This document shows positions 28,701-42,300 of a stretch of DNA of 64,000 bases, in pieces. Source of the stretch: Piromyces finnis (Eukaryota > Neocallimastigomycota > Neocallimastigomycetes > Neocallimastigales > Neocallimastigaceae); the NCBI GenBank assembly GCA_002104945.1, contig MCFH01000005.1, positions 558,001-622,000 on the forward strand. The letters run 5' to 3'. Each line of letters begins with the position of its first letter. The stretch's first letter is position 1. Below the pieces are notes generated by a model that did not search any database, was not told the origin of the DNA, and worked only from the letters and a program-made list of their open reading frames with translations. A program made the translations under genes and the position numbers.

Positions 28701-29331
28701 TGACAATATTTTAATTTATTAATATATTATAATAAAAGTTATTATATAATACATATAATACAAACAATATAATAACTAATGATGATATATTAATAAAAGT
28801 AGGAAAATATAATATATAAATATATATTGCCGATATATTAATTTAATTTCAATAAATAATATTTATTTATTATTTTTAAGTAAATAATATGTAAATAATA
28901 TGTTTATTTATTTATTTATTTATTTTATTATAATCGAAAAAAAATTTTTTTTTTCTTTTCTTTTTTAAACCAAAAAAAAAAAATAATAATACTAAATAAA
29001 ATAATAAATTTAAAAGAGTGAAAATAAAATCCTAAAAAGAGGAATTTATTTAAGTTTTTTTAAAAAAAAAAAGAAAAGAAAACATTAAAAATTTGATATA
29101 AAATATAAATCTTTTTATAAGTAAAAAGAAAATAATAATAAATAAAAAGATAATAAATTATAATTATTAAATTATTACTACACACAAGACAATAAAAAGA
29201 TTTATCAATATTTAAAAAATATCTGTATATATTTTATTTTATATTTTAAAGATATTTCAAGAAAATAATATTTAATAATTAATTTTAGTTTAAAGTATAT
29301 TTTTATTTTTTCAAAAATAATATAATTTAAA
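25717..29331. other. Divergent 3.6-kb spacer with one structured island
   Basis: This spacer separates the divergent CBM48 (-) and Nab2-like (+) genes. It is nearly pure A/T with poly-T and poly-A runs. The exception is a more GC-containing island at 26961-27027 that folds into a long imperfect hairpin (listed separately). No ORF with coding character and no tRNA was seen. Confidence 0.6.
26961..27027. ncRNA. Candidate structured element: long imperfect hairpin
   Basis: The outer arms 26961-26970 and 27017-27026 pair over ten positions, with one A-G mismatch and one G-T pair. An asymmetric bulge (26971-26981) follows. TCAAA (26982-26986) then pairs with TTTGA (27011-27015). The apex is a perfect 9-bp stem, CAATGTTGA/TCAACATTG (26988-26996, 27000-27008), with a three-base loop. 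Base composition is clearly less AT-rich than the flanks. It could be an RNA gene such as an H/ACA-like hairpin, or a palindromic mobile-element remnant. No known RNA family was recognised. Confidence 0.3.
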
Positions 29332-30994
29332 ATGACTGATATTTCTATCGAAATTCCATCTGTTGTTATGAACTCAAAGCAAAAGTTCAATCAAAGACTT
29401 ATTGTTAGTACAATATTAATTTCATTATTTTAAAATTTACTAATTTAAAATTCCTTATTTTCTTATCAATAAATTAAATATATATTTCAATTTATTAATA
29501 TTTTATTTTAAATATTCAATTTTATCAACATTTTAAGACTTCTATTACTCAAAAATTACGCAATTGCAAAATTGTTTCAAGTAAGTTTTAATAATGAAAC
29601 TAAAAATAAATTGAATGAATAACCAAAAAATTTGTATTAATTTTAAAATAATTATTAAATAAAATAGCTCCAGAAGATGTTAACAAAATAGTTAATTTAT
29701 TAAATGAAGGAAAAAATAGAGAACAACTTACTGAGGAAATTACTACAAGTAATTATACTTTTACAAAAATTCACATATATATGTAAAACATAAAATAAGT
29801 ATTAATAAATTTTTATATATTTTTTAAAAATTAGTGTTCGCTGATGATAAAGACAAAATTAAAAGTTCTTTTATTGATTGGCTAATTGGTTATTCTAATG
29901 CCTGCTGTAATAATTCAACTACCGAAATTGAAACTGAAGAATTAAAATCACCATCTATAATGAGTGAAAAAGCTTCTTCTATTAAGGAAAGAGCTGAAAA
30001 TAAGAGTAAAAGTAAAAGAAGAATTTCTCAATCTTCTCGTGTTCGCAGAAGTTTTATCGACAGTACACCACTTTCACCACCTCCTTCTCCACCAAGATCA
30101 AGCAAAGCTTCCTCTGTTTGCTCTAGTGATTATGAAAAGAGTCAAAAAAACATTTATCACCAAAAAAGATTATCTAGATCTGCAAACACTTTAGATTTAA
30201 CTAGTCAAGTTCAATCTGAAATAATGGCACAAACTTTAGCTCTTGCTGCAGCTGCAGCTGTTGATATTCAAATGAAGAGCGATAAGGATACCAAACGTGA
30301 ACGTAGAAGATCTGTTCGTTCAATTCAATCAATTCGTTCACGTAAAAGTAGTTTCTCAAGTGTAAAGGAAGAAGATACTTCCAGAATAAGATGTCAATAC
30401 TGGCCAACTTGTAACCGTGGTGACCAATGTAAATTCTGGCATCCAAAGGAATTATGTAAAAAGTTCCCTAATTGTCCAAATGGTGATAACTGTTTATTCA
30501 TTCACCCAGCTACAACCAACCCATCTAAGCCACAATCACCATATCATAGAAGAGTTTCTCAATCTAGCACTACTCCACCAGATCTTTCATCATCAAATGA
30601 ACGTGTTGCTGTTGAATGTAAATATGGTTCTAATTGTACTCGTGTAGATTGTAAATTCTCTCACCCAAGTCCAGCTGTTGCAAAGTTAAACAAGCAACAA
30701 AGTAAGACTGCTGCTGCTTCTGAATCTAAGAATTCAAAGTCCAATGTTCCATGTCATTACTATCCAAACTGCAAAAATGCTGATTGCCCATACATGCATC
30801 CAAATTCTACTCCAAAGAATGAATCTGTTAACGTTGCTGTAAGTTTTTATTTTGTGTATTAATTTTAATTATTATACCTTTAATAGCAATTAATAAATTA
30901 AAAATTATTATTTTTTATATAACAGTGTCGCTATGGTTCAGCTTGCACTAGACAAGACTGTCATTTCCTTCATCCAGGCAATAGAAGAGTTTAG
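29332..30994 (+). CDS. Nab2/ZC3H14-like poly(A)-binding CCCH zinc-finger protein
   Basis: Five exons (29332-29403, 29538-29580, 29668-29748, 29835-30838, 30926-30994) join to 422 residues. The N-terminal ~85 residues resemble the PWI-like domain of ZC3H14/Nab2: LNEGKNREQLTEEI followed by SSFIDWLIGY. A Ser/Arg/Lys-rich linker carries RS-type and Pro-Ser motifs. Five tandem C-x5-C-x4/5-C-x3-H fingers follow, starting near residues 252 (CQYWPTC), 273 (CKKFPNC), 327 (CKYGSNC), 372 (CHYYPNC) and 401 (CRYGSAC). The last finger is supplied only by the terminal exon. Fingers of this spacing in Nab2 and ZC3H14 bind poly(A), control tail length and support mRNA export. The first two fingers have five residues between the second and third cysteines, the rest four. 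Without the splice at 30839 the frame would stop after four fingers, which supports the five-exon model. Confidence 0.88.
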
Positions 30995-31743
30995 GTTAAC
31001 ATATTAAAAATATTGACTAACATAAATTAACAATTTATATATACATATCATTTTTCTTTTTTTTTCAAAAAAATAACTCTTTTAAAAAATTTCTTTAGAA
31101 AACTAAATAGAAAGATAATTAAAAAAATTGAAAGAAGTAAAAATTTCAAATAGATAAATTATCTTCATTGATATATTTAGGAAAATATATATATAAGACA
31201 ATAGATTATTACAATATAAAATTATTCATATTACAATAAAATTTATAACTTCTTTAAAAAAAATTATAAAACTTCATTGATAAATCGATAATTAGTAATA
31301 ATTTATTTAAAAAGAAAATAAATTAATAATATGAAATCAGTATTATTAATAAAAGAAAATTAAAAAAAAATAAACAACTATTAAAATAAACAACAAAAGG
31401 AAAACAAAAACAAAAACAAAAAACAAAACAAAAAAAAATGAAAAAATAAAAACAATAGAATTAAAAAATAGATTTTAAGTAAAATAAAATAAAACACAAT
31501 TAAAATAAAACAACAAAATAAAAAACTAAAAATTAAATTAAAACCAAGCAAAATAAGAATATAAAAATAAATATCAATTATATTTTAATATACATTGTAT
31601 ATTTAAAATATATTAATATTAATAAATATCAAAATGAAAATAAAACTAAACATTATTAATAATAAATTTAATCAATTTAATAGTAATTTGTAATATTAAA
31701 TTTTTAATTTTTATAAAAAAAATTGATAGAAATAGAAATTAGT

Positions 31744-31783
<40 letters not shown>

Positions 31784-33395
31784 TTATATAAATTAAATAA
31801 TATTAAGTTATTTTTTATTTAGAAACATACATTTTTATATTTATACAAATATAGTATTAATAGTTTTTATAATAAATTGATTGCGATATTTAAATCAATA
31901 TTATAGTCTAATATTGTAAAATAGAAAGTAAATTAAAAAGATTAGTTTAATTTTTTAGTTTATTAATACTACAATAAATATTGTTTTGTTTTTCCTTTAA
32001 TTTAGTAGAATATTGTAAATTTCAGTAAAGCAATATATCAGTAAACTAAATTAATGACAAAAAAAAAGTTGTTTATTAAAAATTTTTTTTATTTTCTTTC
32101 TATTAATAACTAAAATATTATTTATATAATTATTTTTATAATATAAAAGGAGAAAATATTACTTCTTTTTATTTATTTTTCTTTTTAATTAATTACTAAT
32201 TATAATTTTTTTTTTCTTTTTTTTTTTTTTTGAGTTTATTGTGTTTAAGATAAAATTATATAGGAGCTTATTTAATTGTTAAATTACATATTTATTTATT
32301 AGTATATTCTAAATTTTAAAATTTATAATTTTTAATTACATCTTGTTATTATAAATATTCTTATGTTACTAAAACAATGTTATTGTTATAAATAAATAAG
32401 GTATAAGAGTAAGAATATTATTATTATTTATTATTATAGTAGTTCGTAGTTGTTTATTCTTGATATTTTATTAAATTAATTAAATATATAAAAGGTTAAA
32501 AAGTCATAACCATCATCATTTCCAATTGATATAATATTTTCAAACATATAAAAACTAGTTTCGTTTCATGAATAAATTGGCATCTCATTTTCATTTTTTT
32601 TTTTTTTTATTGAATAAAAATATAATATAAAAAAAAATTTAGTAAATTACTTATTTGCACATATATGCAAATATAAGCATTTTATATTTATTTAAAATAA
32701 AAAGTATAATAAATTAAAATTTTTAAGAGATTTTTTTTATTTTTACTTTTAATACATTTATTGGTGGATCATAATTTTATTTCCATAAAGTTAGTGTAAC
32801 ATATAAATACTATAACATGAAAATTTTGAAATTTTGTAATGGCTAATATAATCTACATTATAATAAGTTTTTATTTTTAATTCATGTATAAAAATTTTTA
32901 ACACTATCTACATTTATTAATTATTAAAGTTTACATTTATTATTATAAATATTAAAAAGAAAGGTAAATAAACTTATTTAACTAAAATAAAAAAAATATA
33001 TTTTTAAGAGTAATAAATTATTAAATATAAATACTAATCAATAAACAATTTAATAATTTATTAAATAAATAAAATAGTATAACAAAAGAGAAAGGAATAA
33101 AAGCAAAACAATTAATACATAAAAACATGTATAATAATAAAATTAATATATTAAAATAATAGAATTTCAGTAAAAGTTTTTTTTTTTCAATTTGTGTAAA
33201 TTTTTTTTCTTAAAAAATACAGTATAAAAGGTAAGTTAATTTTAGTTTTATTTATTTAATTATATATTCAATAAATATACTCTCAACGAGTGTAATGTTA
33301 ATTATATAATTATTCTATATATAATTCTATTATAAAATAAAAATAAAATGAATAATAAACAAATAATTCTATAAATAAAAATATAAAAGCTATAA
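30995..33395. other. 2.4-kb spacer before NBAS/Sec39
   Basis: This region is AT-rich. An A-rich, C-dotted tract on the plus strand (about 31340-31570, many CAAAA units) is followed by a TAA run at 31748-31781 and T-rich sequence around 32150-32240. The A-rich tract could be a transcribed leader or a terminator region. No ORF and no RNA gene were recognised. Confidence 0.6.
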
Positions 33396-36300
33396 ATGGA
33401 TAATGATTTATTAAATAATTCAATTTATGGATTCAAAAATGAAGAAAATTTCTTAATAGAAAAGACCAAAAAAAGTTTTTGGTCTTCAGATAAAGAGGAT
33501 AATCAAGCTTTATTTAAAAAAGAAAAAGAATTTCTTCAAAGTTATACAGATATACCTAAGCAATTACTAAATAATGTGGCCAATCGTTTAGTCAATACAA
33601 CAGATGGTCTAGTTATTTCAATGTCTATGCCACCAACAGTCACAAAAGCATTATCACAAGTAAAAAATGCATGTCCTTGGCATATTAGTATTTCATACGA
33701 TAAAAATTATTTAGCAATATTACAAGATGACTCTATTGTTATTGTTTCTAAAGAATTAGATTATGATTTTAGAAGTCAAAAAGTAATAAAGATTGATACA
33801 GATCCATTTTCAAGTTGGAGAACTATTGCTTGGTCATTAGATTCTTCACTTATTGCTATATCTTATAGTCACGGTCAAATTAAAATATATAGATTATCAG
33901 ATTCAAAATTAATTTATATAATTCAACCAAAAAATCATATAAAAAAGACAAATAGTAACCAGGAAGGAGAGCATATTCTATTAAATAAAAATACTTTTAA
34001 TCAAAATAATAATTCAAAAATTGGAATAATTGATCCTGCAGTATCATTGCAATTCATTGATCCAAAAAGAGGGAAATCAACACCTACTTCTTATAATGGT
34101 AAAATATATAGTTATGAAATTTTAGTAATTAATCATGCTGGTACATTGAGAAGTTATTTATTTAATGTTGATTCATCAAATAGTAATCCAATTACTATAC
34201 CAAGAGAAGGTCAAAGTCAAGACAAACAAATTACTTTTTACCATAAATTCTCATTTAAACCATGGTTAAATATTGTAGTTACTTCTGTTGTTGATTTAGA
34301 AAATAATTTACTATATTTAGGTGGTATAAATAAAGATACTTCATCATCAGATGTCGATGGTAATTTAAATGATGATGAACAAAAACAGAGCCTGGTATCT
34401 AATAATCCAGATGACACCTCATTCATTATCTGGAAGTTAACTTCATCTCTCCCATATTATATTAAATACAACAGCGATGAAAAATCTGAATATTTCAATT
34501 CAACAAAAAAATTAAAAAGTTCTCGTCAAACTAAATGGGGTGTTGTTAAAGACTACTTTCTTAAATGGAGACACTCAACCTTTGTAGATAATATTATTCA
34601 CACTTTAGCTCTATCACCAAATAAAGAATTCTTACTTTCTCTTGATTTTTCTGGTACTGTCAATTTATGGAGAGTAAAAAATGAAAAATTAATTAAATCC
34701 ATGACAGCTGATGATTTACGTCCATTGCTACATAATTTCGCTAAAAATATTAAAAATAAAAATATTAATTCAAATTCAGTAAATGCCACTATAGCAGAAG
34801 AAAATGTTACAAAAATTGTTCCATGTGCTATATCTTGGTGGTCTGATTCAAGTATTGTTTTATCATTTAACAATGGTTGGGTTGGTGTAATCAATTTATC
34901 CAATATGAATAATATTTTAGGTGATCAAATGGAATTATTTAATGCAAACCCAATTGTTACTAATGTACCAGGTGAAAATATTATCATTTTATCTTATTCT
35001 GTAAAATCAAAAAAAGTTAGAGTAGGTGGTGGATCATATATTGAAGAAGATGAAGAAGATGAAAAAGATGAAGAAAATGAAGAAGATTCTTTACTTATTA
35101 AGGTTATGGAAAATGTAATTATTAATCCTCTTAGTCGCTTTACTGATACATTTTTATGGCATTTTGATAATAGTAATTCACTAATACCAAAAAAGGAATA
35201 TTTAAATTTAATTGAAAGACAATATTCCTTATTCATATTAACTAATACACCTCCTGTTGAAATATTCTATCATTGTATTGGTAACATGGATTTTACTGGC
35301 GCTCTCGATTTAGCTAAAAAATATGATTTAGATACTGATTACGTTTACCAAGCTCAATGGCTTAGTAATAATGTATCAGAAAAAACAATTTCAGATTATC
35401 TAAGCAAAATTAATAATACTATTTGGGTAATTGAAAATTGTTTAGATAGAATTCCATCTACTCCAGAAGATTTATTACTATTGATTGAATATGGTTTAAA
35501 ATTAACTAACCTAGAATATGAAGTTTTAAACGATCCATTATTCTCATCTAAAAGAATTCGATCTATGTCAATTGATGACTACAAAAAATTTGATTCAGAA
35601 AATTTAAAACAAAATAAGACAAATGATTATACAGATAATCTCCAAGTTCCTTCAATGAATAATTCACATTCTTTACTTTCACCAAGAAAAAAATATGCTC
35701 TTTCACACAGTAATTCCTACAACCTTTTACTAAATTCATCTACTCCTGAAGATGATATCAGTACCACTTCTAATAATAATATAACTGATGATTTCAAGCA
35801 AGCTGTTTCTCTCAACGATATCTCATCAAGCTCAGATTCAGATGATTCATTGAAACCAAACTATAATTGTGATATTTGTTTCTATCGCTTATTCTTATTA
35901 AAATACTTGGATAGATTAAAGACTTATGAAGAAATTATGGATTTAGGTAACACTCATGAATTAAGAGAAACTTTTTCAATTGAATTCGCAAAATTCCGTG
36001 ATGTTAATTTAGTATTGCAATGTATGCTTTATGCCATCGATGAAAAATTTGATGAATTAAGAGTTTTATTTACTCGTCATACCGAAGAAATTTTACCTTA
36101 TAGAATGAATATTTTAGAATATATTCCTGAAGCCGTTAGTCCAAACATTTACGAGTTTTTATTACCAGAAATTGAAAACACTCCAAGATATAATATTACT
36201 ACTGAAACCGAAGATAATTCAGGCGAAAAGTTATGGATTAATAATCCTTGGAGAAATAATCCTGATTGGGTAGAATCCAGTAATATTAAAACAGTAATTC

Positions 36301-39300
36301 AATGGGAAGAAGATGTTCCAGAAGATGCTGAACCATTCGTTAACATTAAATTAAATGACTATCCTGCTAATACAGATACTATCACTCAATGGTATATTAA
36401 CAGAGCTCGTTCTATTGAAAAGAATACTGGTTTAATCCGCAATGCTCTCGATTTAATTCGAATTGGTATTGATAAAAATGTCCCAAATTTAGAAAGTATG
36501 TATGAAGATCTTATTACTCTTTCTTCCCTTGTCTATGATTGTTTCACTATCAGCGGTAGCAATGTTATTGAGATTGATCTTGAAATCTTGGAAAAATTAA
36601 ATGAGCAAGAAATTGTCAACTTATTTATGAAAGAAACAAACTCAAAAAGAGTAGTAGATGATGTAAAGAAATTTGTTTTACCATACTTGGAGCGTCTTGT
36701 ACAAAGGTGGAGAAGAAATAATGTTTATGATAATCCAATTGATCTCTTATCTAATTATTTAAGAAGCATCGCAAAGGATCATATTGAATGGTGTTGTCTT
36801 ATAGTAGAAGCCTCCCACCCAGTAATTCCAGTAGAGCAACGTATTATCAAATATGATATTTTACTTTCACATTTGATTGTTGATTGTTCCTACTTAAATG
36901 AAGAAGAAAATAATCTTCAATATATCCGTAGAATGTTTAATTGTATCCCTGCTCTAGATTCAGAAATGTATCAAGACATGAATGATGTTATTCAGCAAGA
37001 AATTGAAGAATTAGATGATATTATTGATAGATTTGATGATCACTTAGCTTCTCTAGAATTATTAGAAAAATATGAAATATGCCCTCCTTTAAGTTGGTTT
37101 AATAAAGCATCTGGTAATTCCGAAATTCAACGTTCTCTCTTATTAAAGCTAACAAGAAAAGTAAGTACCGATGTTGACTTATCAAAAATGACTTTATTTG
37201 AAATGAATAATCCAAAGAATAAGAAATATCAAGAATGGGAAACTCTTTGGGATGATATTTTAACATTGAGAGAATATGGTGTTTTAGATGATATCCCAAT
37301 TAAAGAAATTCAAGCTGATTTTGTTACAGCATTATTAAATGGTGGTCAATTTGCTTTAGCTAAACAAACCATCTTTGATAAAGATGAAAATGATTATATT
37401 TTACCTCACTCCATAATTGAAAAGTTAGTTATTGATGCTTCCCAAGAATTCTTTGATAATTCTGAATCTGGTTCTGCTAAGCATGGTTCTATGTTATTAG
37501 CTAGAGAATGGTACTTTTATATATTAATAATAATTATAATAATTTTTTTTTAAATAACTTGATAAGCTATATTTCGTTATTCCAACACAAATACTAACTC
37601 TTTTATATATATATATTAATAATTTTATATTTATATATAAATTAATACAATTATAAATAATCCAGTCTTCAAATTATTGATCCAACACCAGCTATAAATG
37701 AAGAATTGGATTTAATTGATGCTGTTGATATTTTAAATCAATATAAATTAAAAATAAAATCAAATTCAGATATTCCAATTTTGCCCATTCAGGTTAGAAT
37801 GTGTGAGAATCGTTTAGATTTTATACAAAAAATTCTTAATTTAGATACCAATGATTATACAAAAACTGGAAAATTACTTGATCTTTCAAAAAAATTATTA
37901 GGCCAAAAATTTAACATTATTCAAGAAGCTAAGATTAAAGCAATGATTGGTCATGCTGCTATTAATCATAATAATTTCTTATTTGCTTATGAAACTTGTA
38001 AATCAATTATCAATATCGAAAATGATATTTCTGAAGCTAATCCAGAAATTTGGAAGTTATTTTATCGCTTAGCTATATCCCCAGAATTTAATAATATTCC
38101 AGCTAAAATTGTATTAATTGGACATGCATTATCTTTATGTCCACCAGAAAAAATTACTGATATATTAGCTTATTCAAGAAAATTAGAAGCTGAACAATTA
38201 TTGGCCACAGCTATGGACTACACTAATGTTAACATTACCGACACAGAATCAGAATCTATATTATCACATGCTTCTTCCATTAAGAAATCGGTTCGTAGTT
38301 TTGAGGATGATGAAATATATGGAAAGAATTGTACTACCATTATTAAGCATCCATTTTATAATCAATCTTTAGAAACTGAACTATCTTATGATTATGGATT
38401 CTATGAAACTTCAAACGAACGTTTCGATTATGTCGTTAATAATAATTTAAATAATAATTTATTGAAAAAATCTTATAAACATCAAATCTTAAGTAATATA
38501 TTTATCAGATTAGAACAGATAAGAAAGTCTAATATCATTGATAATGAATTATTCAATAGATATACTCTAATTAATAATGATGATATAAGAAAATTAGCAT
38601 TAGATTATTTCACAATGGATTCTGAAATGACAATTGCATGTCTTTTCGATTTAAATGAGGATGATGAAATTGACCAATTCTTTAATAAGATCCATCCTTC
38701 TATTTACAGAGAACAATTTGCATGCTACTTTTTCGCTTTAAGATGCTTATATTCATGGTTAAGTTATGAGAATCCAGATATGAATAGAGTATTACATCAA
38801 TATCATCCAAAATCTTTAATTGCTGCATTAAATGATATTGTTGATATTTATGAAAATGACCAAGATGATATTGATGAAACGGGTGTAATAATTTATAATG
38901 AAGCTTTAAAGGCTAAACATTACGCATCTTTATTAAAAGAAAAAAGACAAGAATACATCTTCCAAAACTTCTTTAATGAAAATTTCATTAATCAAGATAA
39001 ATTTAACTCCGATGAAATCTACAGAGAACGTACATTAGAAAATTTGATATGTACTACAAATTCAGAAAAAATAGAAAATATATTATTATTATGTGGAAAA
39101 TACAATATACCTACTGAAAGAATGATGCTTTATCATATTAAATGGGTATTTACTACCACCTCAATAAAACAATCTGAAATTGAAAAGTGCCTTTTGTCTT
39201 GTCGTGAAGTCGTTAAATATTATCCAAATGATGTTATTAATACCTTTAACGAATTACATGAAAATATTAATGGAAATGACATTCTTAAATTAATACAATT

Positions 39301-42300
39301 CTATAAATTTGACTTACAAGCATTAAATAATACAGTGGAAGAACATAATAAACAAATGCAACAAAATATTGAAAACAGAATAAAATTATTATCAGCATTC
39401 TATGCTATAGAAACTTCTATTGTTTTCAACATCAAAGAAGCTATTAATGCCTTATATTCTGGCCCTGAAAATATGAAAAAATTTTTAGCCCCACTTTTAA
39501 CTGAAAAAAATATTAATGATATTGTTGTAATAATGCCAGCAGTTTTCGAAGTTCAAGCAATATTTTCTTTCAAAGATGAAGAAAAATATAAGGATAAAAA
39601 TAGTATCACAATGAATGAAGAAGAAATTAAAAGTATATGCTACAATTCATTGATTTTATCTATGATTCAAAATGAAGATGGAGTAGTAGATGGATCACTT
39701 TTAACTAAATCTATTCCAAAAATTGAAAAATTACTAAGTAATTTATCTTATTCAGATTTATTATTATTTATCACAAACACTACCACTGGTAAAGAATCTA
39801 AGAATCTAAGCATAGAATCAAGAATTACATTACTTGATATTGCTTTATCTTATTTGCAAAAAGAGAATAATGATAAAGTCATTGATATAATTTCCATATT
39901 AGAAGATATTCACTCCCATTTAGATTTAATTCTTTTATTTAAAAAGTTATGGGATCCAAATCTTAAGGAATACATTAGTCATGAATGGTGTGAAGAATTT
40001 GAAAATATTTATAATCAACCCGAAGAAGTTCCATTAAATATTTGTTCAAGAATGTTAGTTCAAGGTATTTCACCATACCTAATTTACCAAACCTCTGTCA
40101 TCTTACAAAATAGATACAAATATATGGCCATGACAAAAGATGAAGAAGTTAATTCTGAAACATTCGATTTACTGAACATATACACCAAAACCTTGGATAC
40201 CATTATTATGACCAAAGATACCTATCCTTTAAGAGCTTTAGGACTTAATACAAGTGAAGCCCTATTTGAAGATATATTAGATTGGATTATATATACCACA
40301 ATTTCATATGATATACAAGATATGGAAGATAAGAAATGGAGTGAAATATTAAATAATGGTATTTTTGAATATCTTAAGAATGTTATTGCAAATACCGAAT
40401 CAAATCATTCTCTTTCGAATGAAAAGCGAAGAAAACTTATTGAAATATTTAACAGACAATTCCAATCCAAAATTAGTGCGAATACAAATATTACAAATAT
40501 ATTACAATCATCTAAAATTCAATGTATATTACGTGATAATTGGAATGCTGAACGTTCTGTAGAAGAATTAAATGATGAAGCAAAATATGTTGAAATCATA
40601 ACATACCTACTTGATAATAGTCAAACTGTCAGTCATATCAATGCTATTACCGATATTCTTAATGAATGGATGTTTAATAGTCAAAATGATGCTGATAAAG
40701 CAGTTAAAAATACTGAAGAAATATCTGAGATCTTACAAGAATGTTGGAAATTATTTATTCTCTGGATGATTGATCATCAATATTATCAAAAACTTTTCTA
40801 CTTAAGATTAAAATACATAAAGTATGATCTTCTAGGTTCAAAGGTAATTTGATACAGTATAATAATAAATATATTTAATATTTAATTCAAAAATTAGTTG
40901 CTAAAAATATATATTATTATATATTATTTTTGTTCTTATATAATAATAGAATGAAAAGGATATTTTAGACTATTTAAAAAAGAATTCTAAGAATTATATT
41001 TACTATCTTCAAAATGTAATGTTAACAAAAGAAAGCGCCAAAATTAATTCAGTTATTCCAGATATTTTAAAATTATTAGATGCTGAAAAAAATAACAAGA
41101 AAATAGTCTTCAAAAAAAAAAGAGTTTCTTTACAACCACAAGAATTAGAATCAGGTAATATAAACAATGATTGGAATATACCAAAAAGAAAATCAAATAC
41201 TTTTGGTGATAATTATAAGAATAATGATAATACAAATGATTGGGAAGTCCCTCTTGACTTAAATACACCAATGCAAGAAGTTATACCTGAAATCACTAAT
41301 AAGCAAAATGTTAATGGTTGGGATGTTCCACTTGACCTTGATATTCCAATACCAGAATCAAAGACAACCGAAATTAAACCAGGAAATGAAGTTAATGGTT
41401 GGGATGTTCCACTCGACCTTGACATCTCAATGCCAGAACCAGAACCAGAAGTTAAAGCGACAGATATTGTTAATGGTTGGGATGTTCCACTTGATCTTAA
41501 TATTCCAATTCCAGAATCAAAGACAACCGAAATTAAATCTGAAAATGAAGCCAATGGTTGGGATGTTCCACTTGACCTTGATATTCCAATTCCAGAATCA
41601 AAGACAACCGAAATTAAATCTGAAAATGAAGCAAATGGTTGGGATATTCCACTTGACCTTAATATTCCAATTCCAGAATCAAATCCTACCGAAATTAAAT
41701 CTGAAAATGAAGCCAATGGTTGGGATGTTCCACTTGACCTTGATATTCCAATTCCAGAATCAAAGACAACCGAAATTAAATCTGAAAATGAAGCCAATGG
41801 TTGGGATGTTCCACTTAACCTTGATGTTTCATTACCAGAATCAAATCCTACCGAAATTAAACCTGAAAATGAAGCCAATGGTTGGGATGTTCCACTTGAT
41901 TTTGATGTTTCATTACCAGAATCAAATCCTACCGAAATTAAACCTGAAAATAAAGCCAATGGTTGGGATGTTCCACTTGACCTTGATATTCCAATTCCAG
42001 AATCAAAGACAACCGGAATTAAATCTGAAAATGAAGCCAATGGTTGGGATGTTCCACTTAACCTTGATGTTTCATTACCAGAATCAAATCCTACTGAAAT
42101 TAAACCTGAAAGTGAAACCAACGGTTGGGATGTTCCACTTGACCTTGATGTTTCATTACCAGAATCTGAATCTAAAGAAAAAGAAAAACCAACCAACGAA
42201 TCTACTGTAGAAGAAATGGCTAATGATTGGAGTATTCCATTAGATATGAATATTGAAAATATACCATTATCTTCTTCACCTAAAAAAGAATTTAATGATT

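Noticed and set aside
41213-42210. Open frames on the other strand and in a shifted frame across the NBAS repeat array
   Set aside because: The 81-bp unit is a multiple of three without stops in these frames, so they stay open automatically; only the W-D-V-P-L-D-L frame is continuous with the solenoid on both sides.
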